36,531 nucleotides of DNA, taken from contig NZ_RQVS01000016.1 of assembly GCF_003865375.1 (NCBI RefSeq), positions 1 through 36,531 of the forward strand, given 5' to 3'. A program made the position numbers and the translations under genes. The number at the start of each line of letters is the position of its first letter. The stretch's first letter is position 1. Of this stretch, positions 7,798 through 16,368 are shown piece after piece. The notes under the pieces are model-generated. The model was given only the letters and a program-made list of their open reading frames with translations, was not told the origin of the DNA and ran no database searches. The DNA is from Gulosibacter macacae (lineage in GTDB: Bacteria; Actinomycetota; Actinomycetes; Actinomycetales; Microbacteriaceae).

Positions 7798-8633
7798 CGC
7801 ACCCCAGCCCGCAGCGAATCCACGCGCTCAAGCACCTCGTCGGCAAACTTCACGAGCTTCGCGATCTCGGCGTCGTCACGTTCGATCCAGACCGATTGCG
7901 GCTGTGCATCCTGCACCACGAAATCATCGTGCCGTTCCCACACAAACAGCGTGCGCTCGGCGCCCACGACGTATTGCTGCCACCACACCTGACGCAGGTA
8001 ATTGCGCGGAATGCGCTTCCACGGCTTGTTCGTCGTCTTGATCTCGGCGAGCACGACCTCGCTCCCCCACTCAGCCAGGCCATCTGGAGTAGCGAGGTGG
8101 CGCTCGTGTTCGGCCGCGCGAATGAGTAGCCCGCAGGAATGGATGCCGTGCTCCTCCTGCAACCACTGGGCAATCACCGGCTCGCGGCGACGACCGAACT
8201 CGGTAAAGGCATTGCCCTGAAAGCTCGAACCCATCAGTTTGTCGTTCGCGACCCCGCGCACCGAAGCGGGCGTCGCGAGTCGAGCCGCATCGGTCGCGGT
8301 AATGCCGTTACGACGCATCTGCAGCCACTGCGCCTCGTCATCGGCCGAGCAGAGGATGCGCTGCGCCACCGGGCCTTTCGGTCGCGGATTGCGCAACTCG
8401 TCAATGAGCCCAGCTCGCCACACGGTGCCGAGATCGACCTCGGCCCGCATCGCGGGTCGCGTTTCGCGCGCGACAAACGGCTCCGAGACTCGCTCGAACG
8501 CGGCCGCCGCGGCCCGATCGACCGCGGCAAGGTCAAGCGCGCCGGTGAGGGCGAGCGCGAGCGGGCGGAAATCGTCGGCCGTCACCGAGCGGAGCGACTG
8601 CCCCGACGCATCAGTCGGACGAAAAAACACCAT
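7794..8633 (-). CDS. YqaJ-type exonuclease family protein
   Basis: This 279-residue protein belongs to the YqaJ/lambda-exonuclease PD-(D/E)XK group. Visible motifs are the R107-R108 helix with GITATDAA (110-117), GRRREP (147-152), ATPDGLA with D184, and AEIKTT with E197 and K199, then RQVWWQQY (214-221). These match the D...ExK catalytic core and the trailing Gln motif. The N-terminal 95 residues are not recognised. In phages such nucleases pair with a RecT-type annealing protein; no such gene is nearby, so a housekeeping or acquired role is possible. No ribosome binding site is obvious at the ATG. Confidence 0.85.
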   Translation of the reverse strand: MVFFRPTDASGQSLRSVTADDFRPLALALTGALDLAAVDRAAAAAFERVSEPFVARETRPAMRAEVDLGTVWRAGLIDELRNPRPKGPVAQRILCSADDEAQWLQMRRNGITATDAARLATPASVRGVANDKLMGSSFQGNAFTEFGRRREPVIAQWLQEEHGIHSCGLLIRAAEHERHLATPDGLAEWGSEVVLAEIKTTNKPWKRIPRNYLRQVWWQQYVVGAERTLFVWERHDDFVVQDAQPQSVWIERDDAEIAKLVKFADEVLERVDSLRAGVR

Positions 8634-8701
8634 CCAGGTATTGTGCCAGCGACCACCGACATGTGGCCGCTGGCCCGCCGCGACCGGGCCAGGAACTTCA
8701 G

Positions 8702-9736
8702 CTACGCCGAGGGTGTCTCGAAGAACTTCGTCGGCTCGGAAAGCTCGCGCTCAGGGTCGGGCCGTTCGAGCACCGCAACCGGCGGATTCTCCATCGACTC
8801 GATGATCGTCGTCGGCACTTCCACGGCCATCGCGCCGTAGGTCACGGCGTTGCGCAGACCCGTCTGAATCGCGAGCTTCGGTAGCGTGCCAAAGTCGGCG
8901 CGGCCGCCCTTGCCGCCGCGGCCCTGAATCGAGTGCCCGACGAATCCCGCGAGCGATGCGTCCCCGGCGCCAGTCGTGTTGACCACCTCGCGTGCCTTCG
9001 CGAGTCCCCACCAGGCGTCGTCCTTGGTGATCGCGAGCGCACCGTCGCCACCCATCGACACGAGTGCCACCTCGAGGCCCGACTCGGCAATGACCTGGCG
9101 GCCAGCCTCGAGCACATCGCCAACCGTGTGCATGTGGCGGCGCACGAGCGTGGCGATCTCATCCGCGTTCGGCTTGATGAGATCAACGAGACCCGAGCGC
9201 GTCCAGTACTCGAGCGACGAACCGGAGGAATCGAAAGCAATGCGGGTACCCAGGCGGCGGGCCTCGGTGAACAGGCGCGTGAAGTCGACCTTCTCGTCGT
9301 TTTCGGGATGCTTCGGCACCGACCCCGACACGACGAGCCAATCAGCGTGCAGCGACTGGATCTCACCAATCGTCATATCAACAACGGCTTCCCAATCGCG
9401 CTGCGGAATCGGCACGGCCTTCTGGTTGACGTTGGTGGTGCGGCCACTCTTCTCGAGCACCTGCGTGTTCACGCGCATCCGGCCGGGAATTGGCAGGATG
9501 CGCAGAATCTGCGGGTAGGGCGTGCGGAACAGCAGGTGCTCGTCTTCACGACCGATCGGCAGCACCGCCGAGGTCGAGACTCCGGCAACGCGCAGCGTGC
9601 GCGACACGTTGATGCCCTTGCCCGAGAGGAACTCTTGAATCTCAGTGGCGCGGTTCACCTTGCCAGCGTCGAAGCTATCGACGAAGTAAGTGCGGTCAAT
9701 AACCGGAGCGGGGGTGAGCGAAACAACGGCCGACAT
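8702..9736 (-). CDS. PfkB-family sugar kinase, 1-phosphofructokinase-like
   Basis: This 344-residue kinase probably phosphorylates fructose 1-phosphate or a related sugar phosphate. The start at ATG 9736 is chosen for GGAAGGAG 6 bases upstream; an in-frame ATG at 9790 lies inside the upstream hairpin. Features are the N-terminal TPAPVIDRTYFVD and GKGINVSRTL segments typical of FruK/LacC-type enzymes, and the C-terminal signature VVNTTGAGDASLAGFVG with the catalytic Asp of GAGD. Partner genes of a fructose system (fruA, fruR) are absent. The substrate is therefore uncertain; an extra C-terminal tail after about residue 300 is not recognised. Confidence 0.85.
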   Translation of the reverse strand: MSAVVSLTPAPVIDRTYFVDSFDAGKVNRATEIQEFLSGKGINVSRTLRVAGVSTSAVLPIGREDEHLLFRTPYPQILRILPIPGRMRVNTQVLEKSGRTTNVNQKAVPIPQRDWEAVVDMTIGEIQSLHADWLVVSGSVPKHPENDEKVDFTRLFTEARRLGTRIAFDSSGSSLEYWTRSGLVDLIKPNADEIATLVRRHMHTVGDVLEAGRQVIAESGLEVALVSMGGDGALAITKDDAWWGLAKAREVVNTTGAGDASLAGFVGHSIQGRGGKGGRADFGTLPKLAIQTGLRNAVTYGAMAVEVPTTIIESMENPPVAVLERPDPERELSEPTKFFETPSA

Positions 9737-9766
9737 GAGACTCCTTCCAGAGAACAAGGGAAAGGC

Positions 9767-9806
9767 TAACGGTCGCGTATGAACGCTCATTCATACGCGA
9801 CCGTTA
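9767..9806 (-). terminator. 17-bp perfect stem terminator after the large surface protein
   Basis: TAACGGTCGCGTATGAA (9767-9783) and its exact reverse complement (9790-9806) are separated by a 6-base loop. It starts 19 bp past the stop of the large surface-protein gene. Downstream bases include CCTTTCCCTT, a weak pyrimidine tract. Confidence 0.7.
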
Positions 9807-9824
9807 ACCAGGATTCAGTTGCGA

Positions 9825-12800
9825 CTACGGCTGGTGCCGCCGCCGTGCGATTAGCACGCCTCCGAGTGCAACCAGCACGAGACCACCCATAAGCACTGCC
9901 GTGTGGTCGCCGGCACCCGTTACTGCGAGCGGCGCGGCATTTGGCGCGGTCGGCGCCGGAATCGCTCCGGTCGCAACCGGGGTCTCGACCGGGTTGCTCA
10001 CCGGAGGTTCGGTTTCCTGCGGCGGCACCGGTAGCGTCAGCGCGATGTCCACACTCGTCTCGGCCGATACGGTCTGGCCGCCGGGTGTGAGGCCGCTGAC
10101 CGAGGCTGTGTTGGTAACCAGCTTGGCGGCGATGTCATCCGCGGTGAGCTTGATGACCACCTTGCCCGTGGCAGATTCACCGACGAGCAGCGTGCCAGCC
10201 TCGCCGGGCCAGGTCCAGTCAATCGTCGCGTCGCCGATGGCGGCGTCGGTCACCGTCACCTCGCTCAGCGCTACGGCACCCGTGTTCTGCACCGTGATGG
10301 TCCAGACAACCTCACCGTCAACCGCTGCCGGGCTCGGCGCCACACCAGTCTTGGTGATTGACACCCCGACCTGGAGCAACGTCACGGTGACGGTCGACGT
10401 CACGCGCATCGTTCCCTCGCCAAGGGCGTAGATCACCGGGGTGAGCGTGGTGGTCGAGGTGACCGCAGCATCCGGGCTGAACACGATCTTGCCGTCGACG
10501 ACGGTGTACGTGCCTTCACCGGCGATCGTGAGCGAGGTCACATAGACCGGATTAGCCGGATCAGTGTTGTCAACGAGCACCAGGTTGGCAGTTGCCGGGT
10601 CAATTGGGTTGCCGTCACCATCACGGTCGTTTGCGAGCACGTCGATGGTGAGGTCGCCGCCACCGATCTCGCCGGTCGCCGTGTCGGGGTTCGCCGAATT
10701 GGGCAGGATGAGGTCAACATCGGCGTTGGCTGCCGCAGTGACATCCTGACCCTTGGGCGTGGTCGCACTTGCGCTCGCTGAGTTCGACACGAGCTTCGCT
10801 TCGATGTCTTCGGCGGTGAGCTTCGTGGTGACCTTGCCTGTGGCCGATTCGCCGACAAGCAGCGTGCCCTCGGCACCGGGCCAAATCCACTCAATCGTCG
10901 CGTCACCAATGGCAGGGTCGTCAATCGCGACGTTCGTGAGGTCGACATCGCCGTCATTGCTGACAATGAGCGTCCACTCGACGTCGTTACCAACAACCGC
11001 CGGCTCTGCGGTCACGCCCGTCTTGGTCAGCGCGATTCCGACCTTGAGCAACGTCACTTGCAGTGTCGACTCCGCCCGCGCAATTCCAGTGCCAATGGCA
11101 TACGGGACCGGCGTGAGCGTCGTGGTCGAGCTGACCGCTGCATCCGGAGTGAATTCAATCTTGCCGTCGACCACGGTGTAGGTACCCTCGCCCGCAATGG
11201 TCAGCGTGTTCGTGTAGACGGGATTGGCCGGGTCACTGTCGTCAACGAGCGCAAGGTTGGCGGTCGCCGGGTCAATCGCGGCACCCGTGCCGTCAACATC
11301 ATTGGCGAGCACGTCAATGGTGATTGGCGAGATACCAATCTCCTCAGTCACCGAGTCGGGATTCGCGATCGGCGCCCGCGGCGGGCACACTTCGAGCCAG
11401 TCGCCATTGCCCGCTTCGTTCCAGGCCGAGATGCGGAAGCAATAGTCGAGCGTGGCGTCGAGGCCCGTTATCGTGCGATTCAGTGCCGTCGATGCGCTCG
11501 GCTTCGCGGCGATCGACCACGTGGCGCCACCGTCTGAGCTCTGCTCCACCAGGTAGTCCTTGATCGGCAGGCCACCGAGGCCGTTCTCAAGCGCGGCCTG
11601 GGCAGCGGTGTCGATGTTCCAGTTGAGTTCAACGGTCGTGCCATCCGACGAGCGCACGCCGGTGGCTTCACTCACCGGCACCGGAGTCTGCCCGAGGATG
11701 ACCACCTTCGCCGCAGCCGTACCTTCGCGCACCGTGAAGTACATGCGGCCACCCTCATCAAAGGTGAGGCCGCGCGCCAACGACAGATCGGGGAAGAAGT
11801 AGTTGTTTGGGTTGTTCGTCGCGCTCACGGGAGCGTCACCCTGGCGCCAGAGGCGCAGTTGGGTGCCATCGGGAGCCCACTCGATGACGCTTCCGGTCTG
11901 CGTCCAGCCGAAGACATTGCCGGTTCCAGGATGCACGGCCACGGCCATGACCGTGCTGCGGTTCTGAAGCGACGGGCTGCGGTAGACCGTCTTGACGGTC
12001 GTGCCGGTCGAGTCGCGTCGTTCAATGATGGTGGTCGCGCCCGGGCTACCGAACGCCGCCTGATTGGTGTTGTAGCCGATGATGAGATCGCCGTTGTTGG
12101 GATCGACCGTGACGGCGTAGGGGTCGCGGTAGCCAGGGTCGCCGACAAACGCTGAGCCAGCCGGGAGATCGAGCTTGATGACACGAACGACGTCACCAAT
12201 CGGGGTGTACTCGACGAGTCGGTCACTGGTCTGGCTCGTGACGATGATGTTGCCGTCGAGGGTGGTGGCCGCGCCCACCGGATAAAACATGACGCCCGGG
12301 TTCTCCCGCTGAGCCCAGGTGCCGGTCCACCCGGTCTGGTCAGTGAGCGCGCCGCTCGCGTCGAACACCTTGACCGTGCCGGGCGCGCCACCCCATGGCG
12401 CTACGCCCTCGCTGTTCACAACGAACGCCTGGCCATCGGCGGTGAACGCAATACCGCGCGGACCGTTCGTGATGTTCGGAGTGGTTGTGCTCGAGAATGG
12501 CGCCGAGATCGACGTGCGGTCGGCAATGTTCTGCCAGTTGGCACCGATACCAGCGTTCGCACCTGCCGACGCGGCGCCGAAGTTGCCATCGACGAGGTAT
12601 TGGCCAAGCGTCCAGTCTGTTGAGAGCTGGTCGTACTTGAACACCCGCGGGTTGCCCAGCTGGCAGGGGCTTGCGTTAGGCCAGCACCCGAGTGTGCCCC
12701 AGCCCGCCTTGCCCGAATCGCTCACCCAGAGGGAGCCGTCGGTCGGACTGAACTCCAGGTCGTAATTGAAGACAGAGCCACTGGTTGACGACCAGGTCTG

Positions 12801-12995
12801 CACGTTTCCGACAACGCCCCAGTGCCCGCTCCCTTCGGCCTTGCCGGAAACGCGAACAACACTCGTCTTCGTGCCGGTGTCACCGGTGACTGCCTGAGCC
12901 GACGGGGCACCGCCAGACAATGTCAGTGCGCTGCCAATGAGCGCCGCGGCGAGCACTGTTGCTCCCACCTGACGCAACCTCGTTGTCATCAACAT
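9825..12995 (-). CDS. Large sortase-anchored surface protein: beta-propeller, FN3, two long repeats, LAVTG
   Basis: This 1056-residue protein has a signal peptide (about 1-36, ending SAQAV) and a beta-propeller-like region (about 50-432) with NHL/SMP-type strands such as GIAFTADGQAFVVNSEG and AVTVDPNNGDLIIGYN. A fibronectin type III-like domain (about 437-538) follows. Two tandem repeats of 224 residues (544-767 and 768-991) each contain a CshA-type fibril segment (DVLANDxDGxG...IDPATANLxLVD) and a DUF11-type beta-sandwich (TKTGVxxxPAxV...). A Pro linker leads to LAVTG (1023-1027), a helix and RRRHQP. This is the architecture of a long fibrous adhesin carrying a ligand-binding head. Ligand unknown. 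The ATG at 12995 is used; a second in-frame ATG lies 6 bases further in. Confidence 0.88.
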   Translation of the reverse strand: MLMTTRLRQVGATVLAAALIGSALTLSGGAPSAQAVTGDTGTKTSVVRVSGKAEGSGHWGVVGNVQTWSSTSGSVFNYDLEFSPTDGSLWVSDSGKAGWGTLGCWPNASPCQLGNPRVFKYDQLSTDWTLGQYLVDGNFGAASAGANAGIGANWQNIADRTSISAPFSSTTTPNITNGPRGIAFTADGQAFVVNSEGVAPWGGAPGTVKVFDASGALTDQTGWTGTWAQRENPGVMFYPVGAATTLDGNIIVTSQTSDRLVEYTPIGDVVRVIKLDLPAGSAFVGDPGYRDPYAVTVDPNNGDLIIGYNTNQAAFGSPGATTIIERRDSTGTTVKTVYRSPSLQNRSTVMAVAVHPGTGNVFGWTQTGSVIEWAPDGTQLRLWRQGDAPVSATNNPNNYFFPDLSLARGLTFDEGGRMYFTVREGTAAAKVVILGQTPVPVSEATGVRSSDGTTVELNWNIDTAAQAALENGLGGLPIKDYLVEQSSDGGATWSIAAKPSASTALNRTITGLDATLDYCFRISAWNEAGNGDWLEVCPPRAPIANPDSVTEEIGISPITIDVLANDVDGTGAAIDPATANLALVDDSDPANPVYTNTLTIAGEGTYTVVDGKIEFTPDAAVSSTTTLTPVPYAIGTGIARAESTLQVTLLKVGIALTKTGVTAEPAVVGNDVEWTLIVSNDGDVDLTNVAIDDPAIGDATIEWIWPGAEGTLLVGESATGKVTTKLTAEDIEAKLVSNSASASATTPKGQDVTAAANADVDLILPNSANPDTATGEIGGGDLTIDVLANDRDGDGNPIDPATANLVLVDNTDPANPVYVTSLTIAGEGTYTVVDGKIVFSPDAAVTSTTTLTPVIYALGEGTMRVTSTVTVTLLQVGVSITKTGVAPSPAAVDGEVVWTITVQNTGAVALSEVTVTDAAIGDATIDWTWPGEAGTLLVGESATGKVVIKLTADDIAAKLVTNTASVSGLTPGGQTVSAETSVDIALTLPVPPQETEPPVSNPVETPVATGAIPAPTAPNAAPLAVTGAGDHTAVLMGGLVLVALGGVLIARRRHQP
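10023..11366 (-). repeat. Tandem 672-bp coding repeats in the large surface-protein gene
   Basis: The segments 11366-10695 and 10694-10023 encode two adjacent 224-residue modules with the same order of motifs (ANPDxxTxEIG, IDVLANDxDG, GEGTYTVVDGKI, TKTGV, GTLLVGESATGKV). Protein identity appears high by eye. Such repeats can expand or contract by recombination and vary fibre length. Confidence 0.85.
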
Positions 12996-13177
12996 ATTCG
13001 GACTGTCCCTTCGACCCGCAAGAGCAACGACTGTTTATAAGTACGTCATTCATTCTCAGGGGACACTCAGCATCATGGAAGGGTGGAAGTTTGAGTTAAG
13101 TGCAAGATTCTCTGCAATAGGCCAGGTCAGACGGTGAATTAGCGGTGCATCCAGGCGCACCTGTCAGGCTGAACGTC

Positions 13178-14191
13178 ATGAGCGAAACGACCACGGCCAC
13201 CGATCTCGACGCCCTGCAACCCGCCGGCGACCACACGCGCGCCCTCGTCGCCACCGGCGTCGGCGGCACTGAAGTGCTCGACGTCACCGACATGCCGCTG
13301 CCTCCTGTTGCGAATAGCGACCTACTCGTGCGGGTGTTCGCCTCGGGAGTGAACCCCATCGAGGTGAAGACTCGACGTGGACAGGGGATGTCGGCGTTGG
13401 TCACGCATCCGTTCGTGCTCGGTGGTGAGTTCGCGGGTGTGGTCGTACGGGCACCGTATGAGCTCTGCGAGTTTCAGCCGGGCGACGAAGTGTGGGGGAT
13501 GCTGCTCTCGCCGCACTATCAGGGATCGCAAGCTGATTTCGTCTCTGTGCCGCTGCAGTCGATTGCCCGGAAGCCCAAGTCGCTGTCAATGATCGAGGCT
13601 GGCGCCGTGCCGCTTGCGGCCCTCACCGCCTGGTGGGCCGTGGTCGAGGTGGGGCGCGTGCACACGGGTCAGCGCGTGCTCATCCACGCTGGTGCTGGCG
13701 GGGTGGGCCACTTCGCGGTGCAGCTCGCGCACTTCTACGGCGCTGAGGTGGTGACCACCGCATCCGAGCGCAATCACGAGTGGCTGCGCTCACTCGGGGC
13801 CGACCAGGTCGTCGACTATCGCAACGAGCGTTTCGAAGAGGTCATTGAGCCCGTGGATGTGGTCATCGACCTTATCGGCAACGTCGCCGACGACACCGGC
13901 TCGCGTTCACTCAAGGTGTTGCTCGATGGCGGACTCGTGATCAATGTGCCGACGGGCTCCTGGCCGACGATGCATGATGAGGTCGCCGCCGCCGACCGCG
14001 ATCTCAAGGCGACTGGCCTCAAGCTCTCGCCCGAAGGCCGCATCCTCACGACACTTGCGCAACTCTTCGACCAGGGTGACCTGCAGGTGCACGTGGATGC
14101 GGTGTACCCGCTTGCCGAGGCCGCCGCCGCCCACGAGCGGGTCGAGTCAGGCCATACCCGCGGCAAGGTCGTGCTCGACCTGCGGGTTTAG
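13178..14191 (+). CDS. Zinc-independent MDR-family NADP-dependent oxidoreductase (quinone reductase-like)
   Basis: This 337-residue medium-chain dehydrogenase/reductase has the GroES-like N-terminus (LLVRVFASGVNPIEVKTRRGQG, then GGEFAGVV) and a Rossmann motif HAGAGGVGHFAVQLA followed by ATGAEVVTTAS-like residues. The structural zinc cysteines of alcohol dehydrogenases are missing, which fits quinone oxidoreductases or enoyl reductases. The ATG at 13178 is preferred over an upstream GTG at 13145: CAGGCT lies 7 bp before it, a possible leaderless -10 box. The substrate cannot be inferred; it stands alone, divergent from the large surface-protein gene. Confidence 0.85.
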   Translation: MSETTTATDLDALQPAGDHTRALVATGVGGTEVLDVTDMPLPPVANSDLLVRVFASGVNPIEVKTRRGQGMSALVTHPFVLGGEFAGVVVRAPYELCEFQPGDEVWGMLLSPHYQGSQADFVSVPLQSIARKPKSLSMIEAGAVPLAALTAWWAVVEVGRVHTGQRVLIHAGAGGVGHFAVQLAHFYGAEVVTTASERNHEWLRSLGADQVVDYRNERFEEVIEPVDVVIDLIGNVADDTGSRSLKVLLDGGLVINVPTGSWPTMHDEVAAADRDLKATGLKLSPEGRILTTLAQLFDQGDLQVHVDAVYPLAEAAAAHERVESGHTRGKVVLDLRV

Positions 14192-14225
14192 CTCGCTTGC
14201 GCGACTAGATCACTAGTGTTCAGAA

Positions 14226-14254
14226 GTGACTGGACTGCATCCAATCGATAGGGT
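14226..14254 (+). promoter_or_regulatory. Possible promoter of the LpqH-like lipoprotein gene
   Basis: GTGACT (14226-14231) and TAGGGT (14249-14254) are 17 bp apart, 51 bp before the start codon. The -35 box differs from TTGACT by one base. Confidence 0.45.
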
Positions 14255-14305
14255 GGTGCGAGGCAGTGTACATCTACGCTGCCCAAACTGAGATAGGGAT
14301 TTCGC

Positions 14306-14872
14306 ATGAAGCTCACTACCCCCCGACTGATTTCTGCTCTTGCAATTGCGCTGCTTAGCGCGAGTGCGCTGACCGCCTGCTCGGGCGGCAACGACGCTAC
14401 CCCCGCCGACACCGCGCCGGCTCAAGCTGACACCGCGTCGACTGAGGCAGCCAACACCGGTGCCGAAGAGTCGGCCGAGACCGAAGAGTCGACCGGCGGT
14501 GCGAACACGTCGGTTGGCGGCGAGTGGAGCGCCACCCTCGACGGCATCAAGGTCGAAATCGAGAACGCCACCGTTGCTTGCACTGAGCTGGACGGCAAGG
14601 TCAACATCGCTATCGCAGCCCCCGACACCACCACGGACACTGCGATCGCTGCCATCATCAAGCTCGGCGACCCGTTGACCGTTGAGGGCGCGACAATTAT
14701 CCAGACCGACGGCACCACCGTTGCATTCGCCCCGGAGTCAGGCATGGGTTCGGCCAACGCCACCGTCGACGGCAACACCTACACTGTCTCGGGTGAGGCG
14801 ATGGCTGCCGACATGAGCAATCCGACCTCGGTTGAAACCAAGACGTTCGAAATCGTTGCCACCTGCAACTAG
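14306..14872 (+). CDS. LpqH-like (19-kDa antigen family) lipoprotein
   Basis: This 188-residue secreted lipoprotein has a lipobox LTAC with Cys25 after the hydrophobic segment LISALAIALLSASA. A Thr/Glu/Ala-rich spacer (about 28-72) leads to a beta-rich domain with two cysteines (TVACTELD, and the final ATCN) that could form a disulfide. The ending YTVSGEAMAADMS...TKTFEIVATCN matches the C-terminal pattern of the mycobacterial LpqH family. It is likely a surface-exposed antigen; the molecular role is not known. A strong bidirectional terminator separates it from the convergent rplA. Confidence 0.75.
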   Translation: MKLTTPRLISALAIALLSASALTACSGGNDATPADTAPAQADTASTEAANTGAEESAETEESTGGANTSVGGEWSATLDGIKVEIENATVACTELDGKVNIAIAAPDTTTDTAIAAIIKLGDPLTVEGATIIQTDGTTVAFAPESGMGSANATVDGNTYTVSGEAMAADMSNPTSVETKTFEIVATCN

Positions 14873-14912
14873 TTCGTAGCGTCGCGCTCAATATTGCGCG
14901 CAACTACGAGCG

Positions 14913-14956
14913 AAAACACTGAGTGGGAGTCCCTGGGGACTCCCACTCAGTGTTTT
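14913..14956. terminator. Bidirectional terminator between the lipoprotein gene and rplA
   Basis: AAAACACTGAGTGGGAGTCC and its perfect complement flank a loop of a few bases. The A run on one side and T run on the other let it stop transcription from both convergent genes. Confidence 0.92.
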
Positions 14957-14985
14957 GGCTCACAGATGTGAGCAGAAACTAGCTT

Positions 14986-15678
14986 CTAGCTGAGCGCCGA
15001 CACGTCGAGCGGAATCGACGGGCCGAAGGTGGTCGAAACGACAGCCTTCTGCACGTAGCGGCCCTTGGCCGATGCGGGCTTGAGGCGAACGACCTCGCTC
15101 ACCGCGGCGCGGAGGTTCTCTTCGAGCTTCTCAGCCGGGAACGACGCCTTGCCGACGATGAAGTGCACGTTGGCGTGCTTGTCGACGCGGAACTCGATCT
15201 TGCCGCCCTTGATGTCGGTCACGGCCTTGGCCGCATCCGGGGTCACGGTGCCGGTCTTCGGGTTCGGCATGAGGCCGCGGGGACCGAGCACCTTACCGAG
15301 GCGACCGACCTTACCCATCATGTCGGGGGTGGCGACGGCCGAGTCGAAGTCGGTCCAGCCGCCAGCGACCTTGTTGATGAGTTCGTCGGTGCCGACCTCG
15401 TCGGCGCCAGCGGCGAGCGCAGCCTCAGCGGCCGGGCCCTGCGCGAACACGATGACGCGCGCGGTCTTACCGGTGCCGTTGGGCAGGTTAACGGTGCCGC
15501 GCACCATCTGGTCCGCCTTACGGGGGTCAACGCCGAGGCGCATTGCGACCTCAACGGTGCTGTCAAACTTGGTCGAAGCGGTCTCCTTCGCAAGCTCTGC
15601 AGCCTGCGCGAGGTCGTAGACCTTGCCCTCTTCGATCTTCTCTGCCGCGGCGCGGTACGCCTTGGACTTCTGTGCCAT
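14986..15678 (-). CDS. rplA: 50S ribosomal protein L1
   Basis: This 230-residue protein forms the ribosomal L1 stalk that binds 23S rRNA near the exit site and usually represses its own mRNA. The sequence is complete: N-terminal [20 protein letters not shown], the family signature around [24 protein letters not shown], and the closing [18 protein letters not shown] lies upstream of the ATG. It follows rplK by 116 bp and ends the secE-nusG-rplK-rplA run before a bidirectional terminator. Confidence 0.99.
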   Translation of the reverse strand: MAQKSKAYRAAAEKIEEGKVYDLAQAAELAKETASTKFDSTVEVAMRLGVDPRKADQMVRGTVNLPNGTGKTARVIVFAQGPAAEAALAAGADEVGTDELINKVAGGWTDFDSAVATPDMMGKVGRLGKVLGPRGLMPNPKTGTVTPDAAKAVTDIKGGKIEFRVDKHANVHFIVGKASFPAEKLEENLRAAVSEVVRLKPASAKGRYVQKAVVSTTFGPSIPLDVSALS

Positions 15679-15794
15679 GTTTTGCTCCTAACAAGAGTGT
15701 GCGGTGTGCGAGCCAGGCGGGCTCTCCCGCGATGCAAGTGGTGCGCCGGCTGCAGAGTTCGCGGCCCTGCAGTCGAGCCGACGCGAGTGGTCGG

Positions 15795-16229
15795 CTAGTT
15801 GCCGGTGACCTCGATGCCCATGGAGCGGGCGGTACCGGCGATGATGAGCGCACCGGCCTCGATGTCGTTCGCGTTGAGGTCGTTCTTCTTGGTCTCAGCG
15901 ATCTCGCGGCACTGGTCCATGGTCATCTTGCCGACCTTGTTGGTGTGCGGGACGCCCGAGCCCTTCTTGACGCCGGCAGCCTTCTTGATGAGCTCCGCGG
16001 CGGGCGGGGTCTTGAGGACGAACGTGAACGAGCGGTCCTCGTAGACGGTGATCTCGACCGGAATCACGTTGCCGCGCTGCGACTCCGTGGCGGCGTTGTA
16101 CGCCTTGCAGAATTCCATGATGTTGACGCCGTGCTGACCGAGCGCCGGACCAACCGGCGGGGCGGGGTTAGCGGCGCCGGCCTGGATCTGCAGCTTGATC
16201 AGACCCGTGACCTTCTTCTTCGGTGCCAT
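15795..16229 (-). CDS. rplK: 50S ribosomal protein L11
   Basis: This 144-residue protein binds the GTPase-associated centre of 23S rRNA. Hallmarks are the Pro-rich N-terminal domain ([32 protein letters not shown]) and the C-terminal rRNA-binding domain ([36 protein letters not shown]). The 139-bp gap upstream (16230-16368) may hold its own promoter and an L1-responsive leader; TAGAAT occurs there on the minus strand, but no convincing -35 box. Confidence 0.99.
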   Translation of the reverse strand: MAPKKKVTGLIKLQIQAGAANPAPPVGPALGQHGVNIMEFCKAYNAATESQRGNVIPVEITVYEDRSFTFVLKTPPAAELIKKAAGVKKGSGVPHTNKVGKMTMDQCREIAETKKNDLNANDIEAGALIIAGTARSMGIEVTGN

Positions 16230-16368
16230 GTGTTTTCCCTTTCATGCGAGTGGATGCTGCGAGGCATCCCTCTCCCGCGCCGTCGGCATCTCCGACGTGC
16301 GGTGCTTTACTGCATCCCACGTTGCAGGATGCAAACCTGCTAATTCTAGCGAACTCAGCCGTTTGAGG

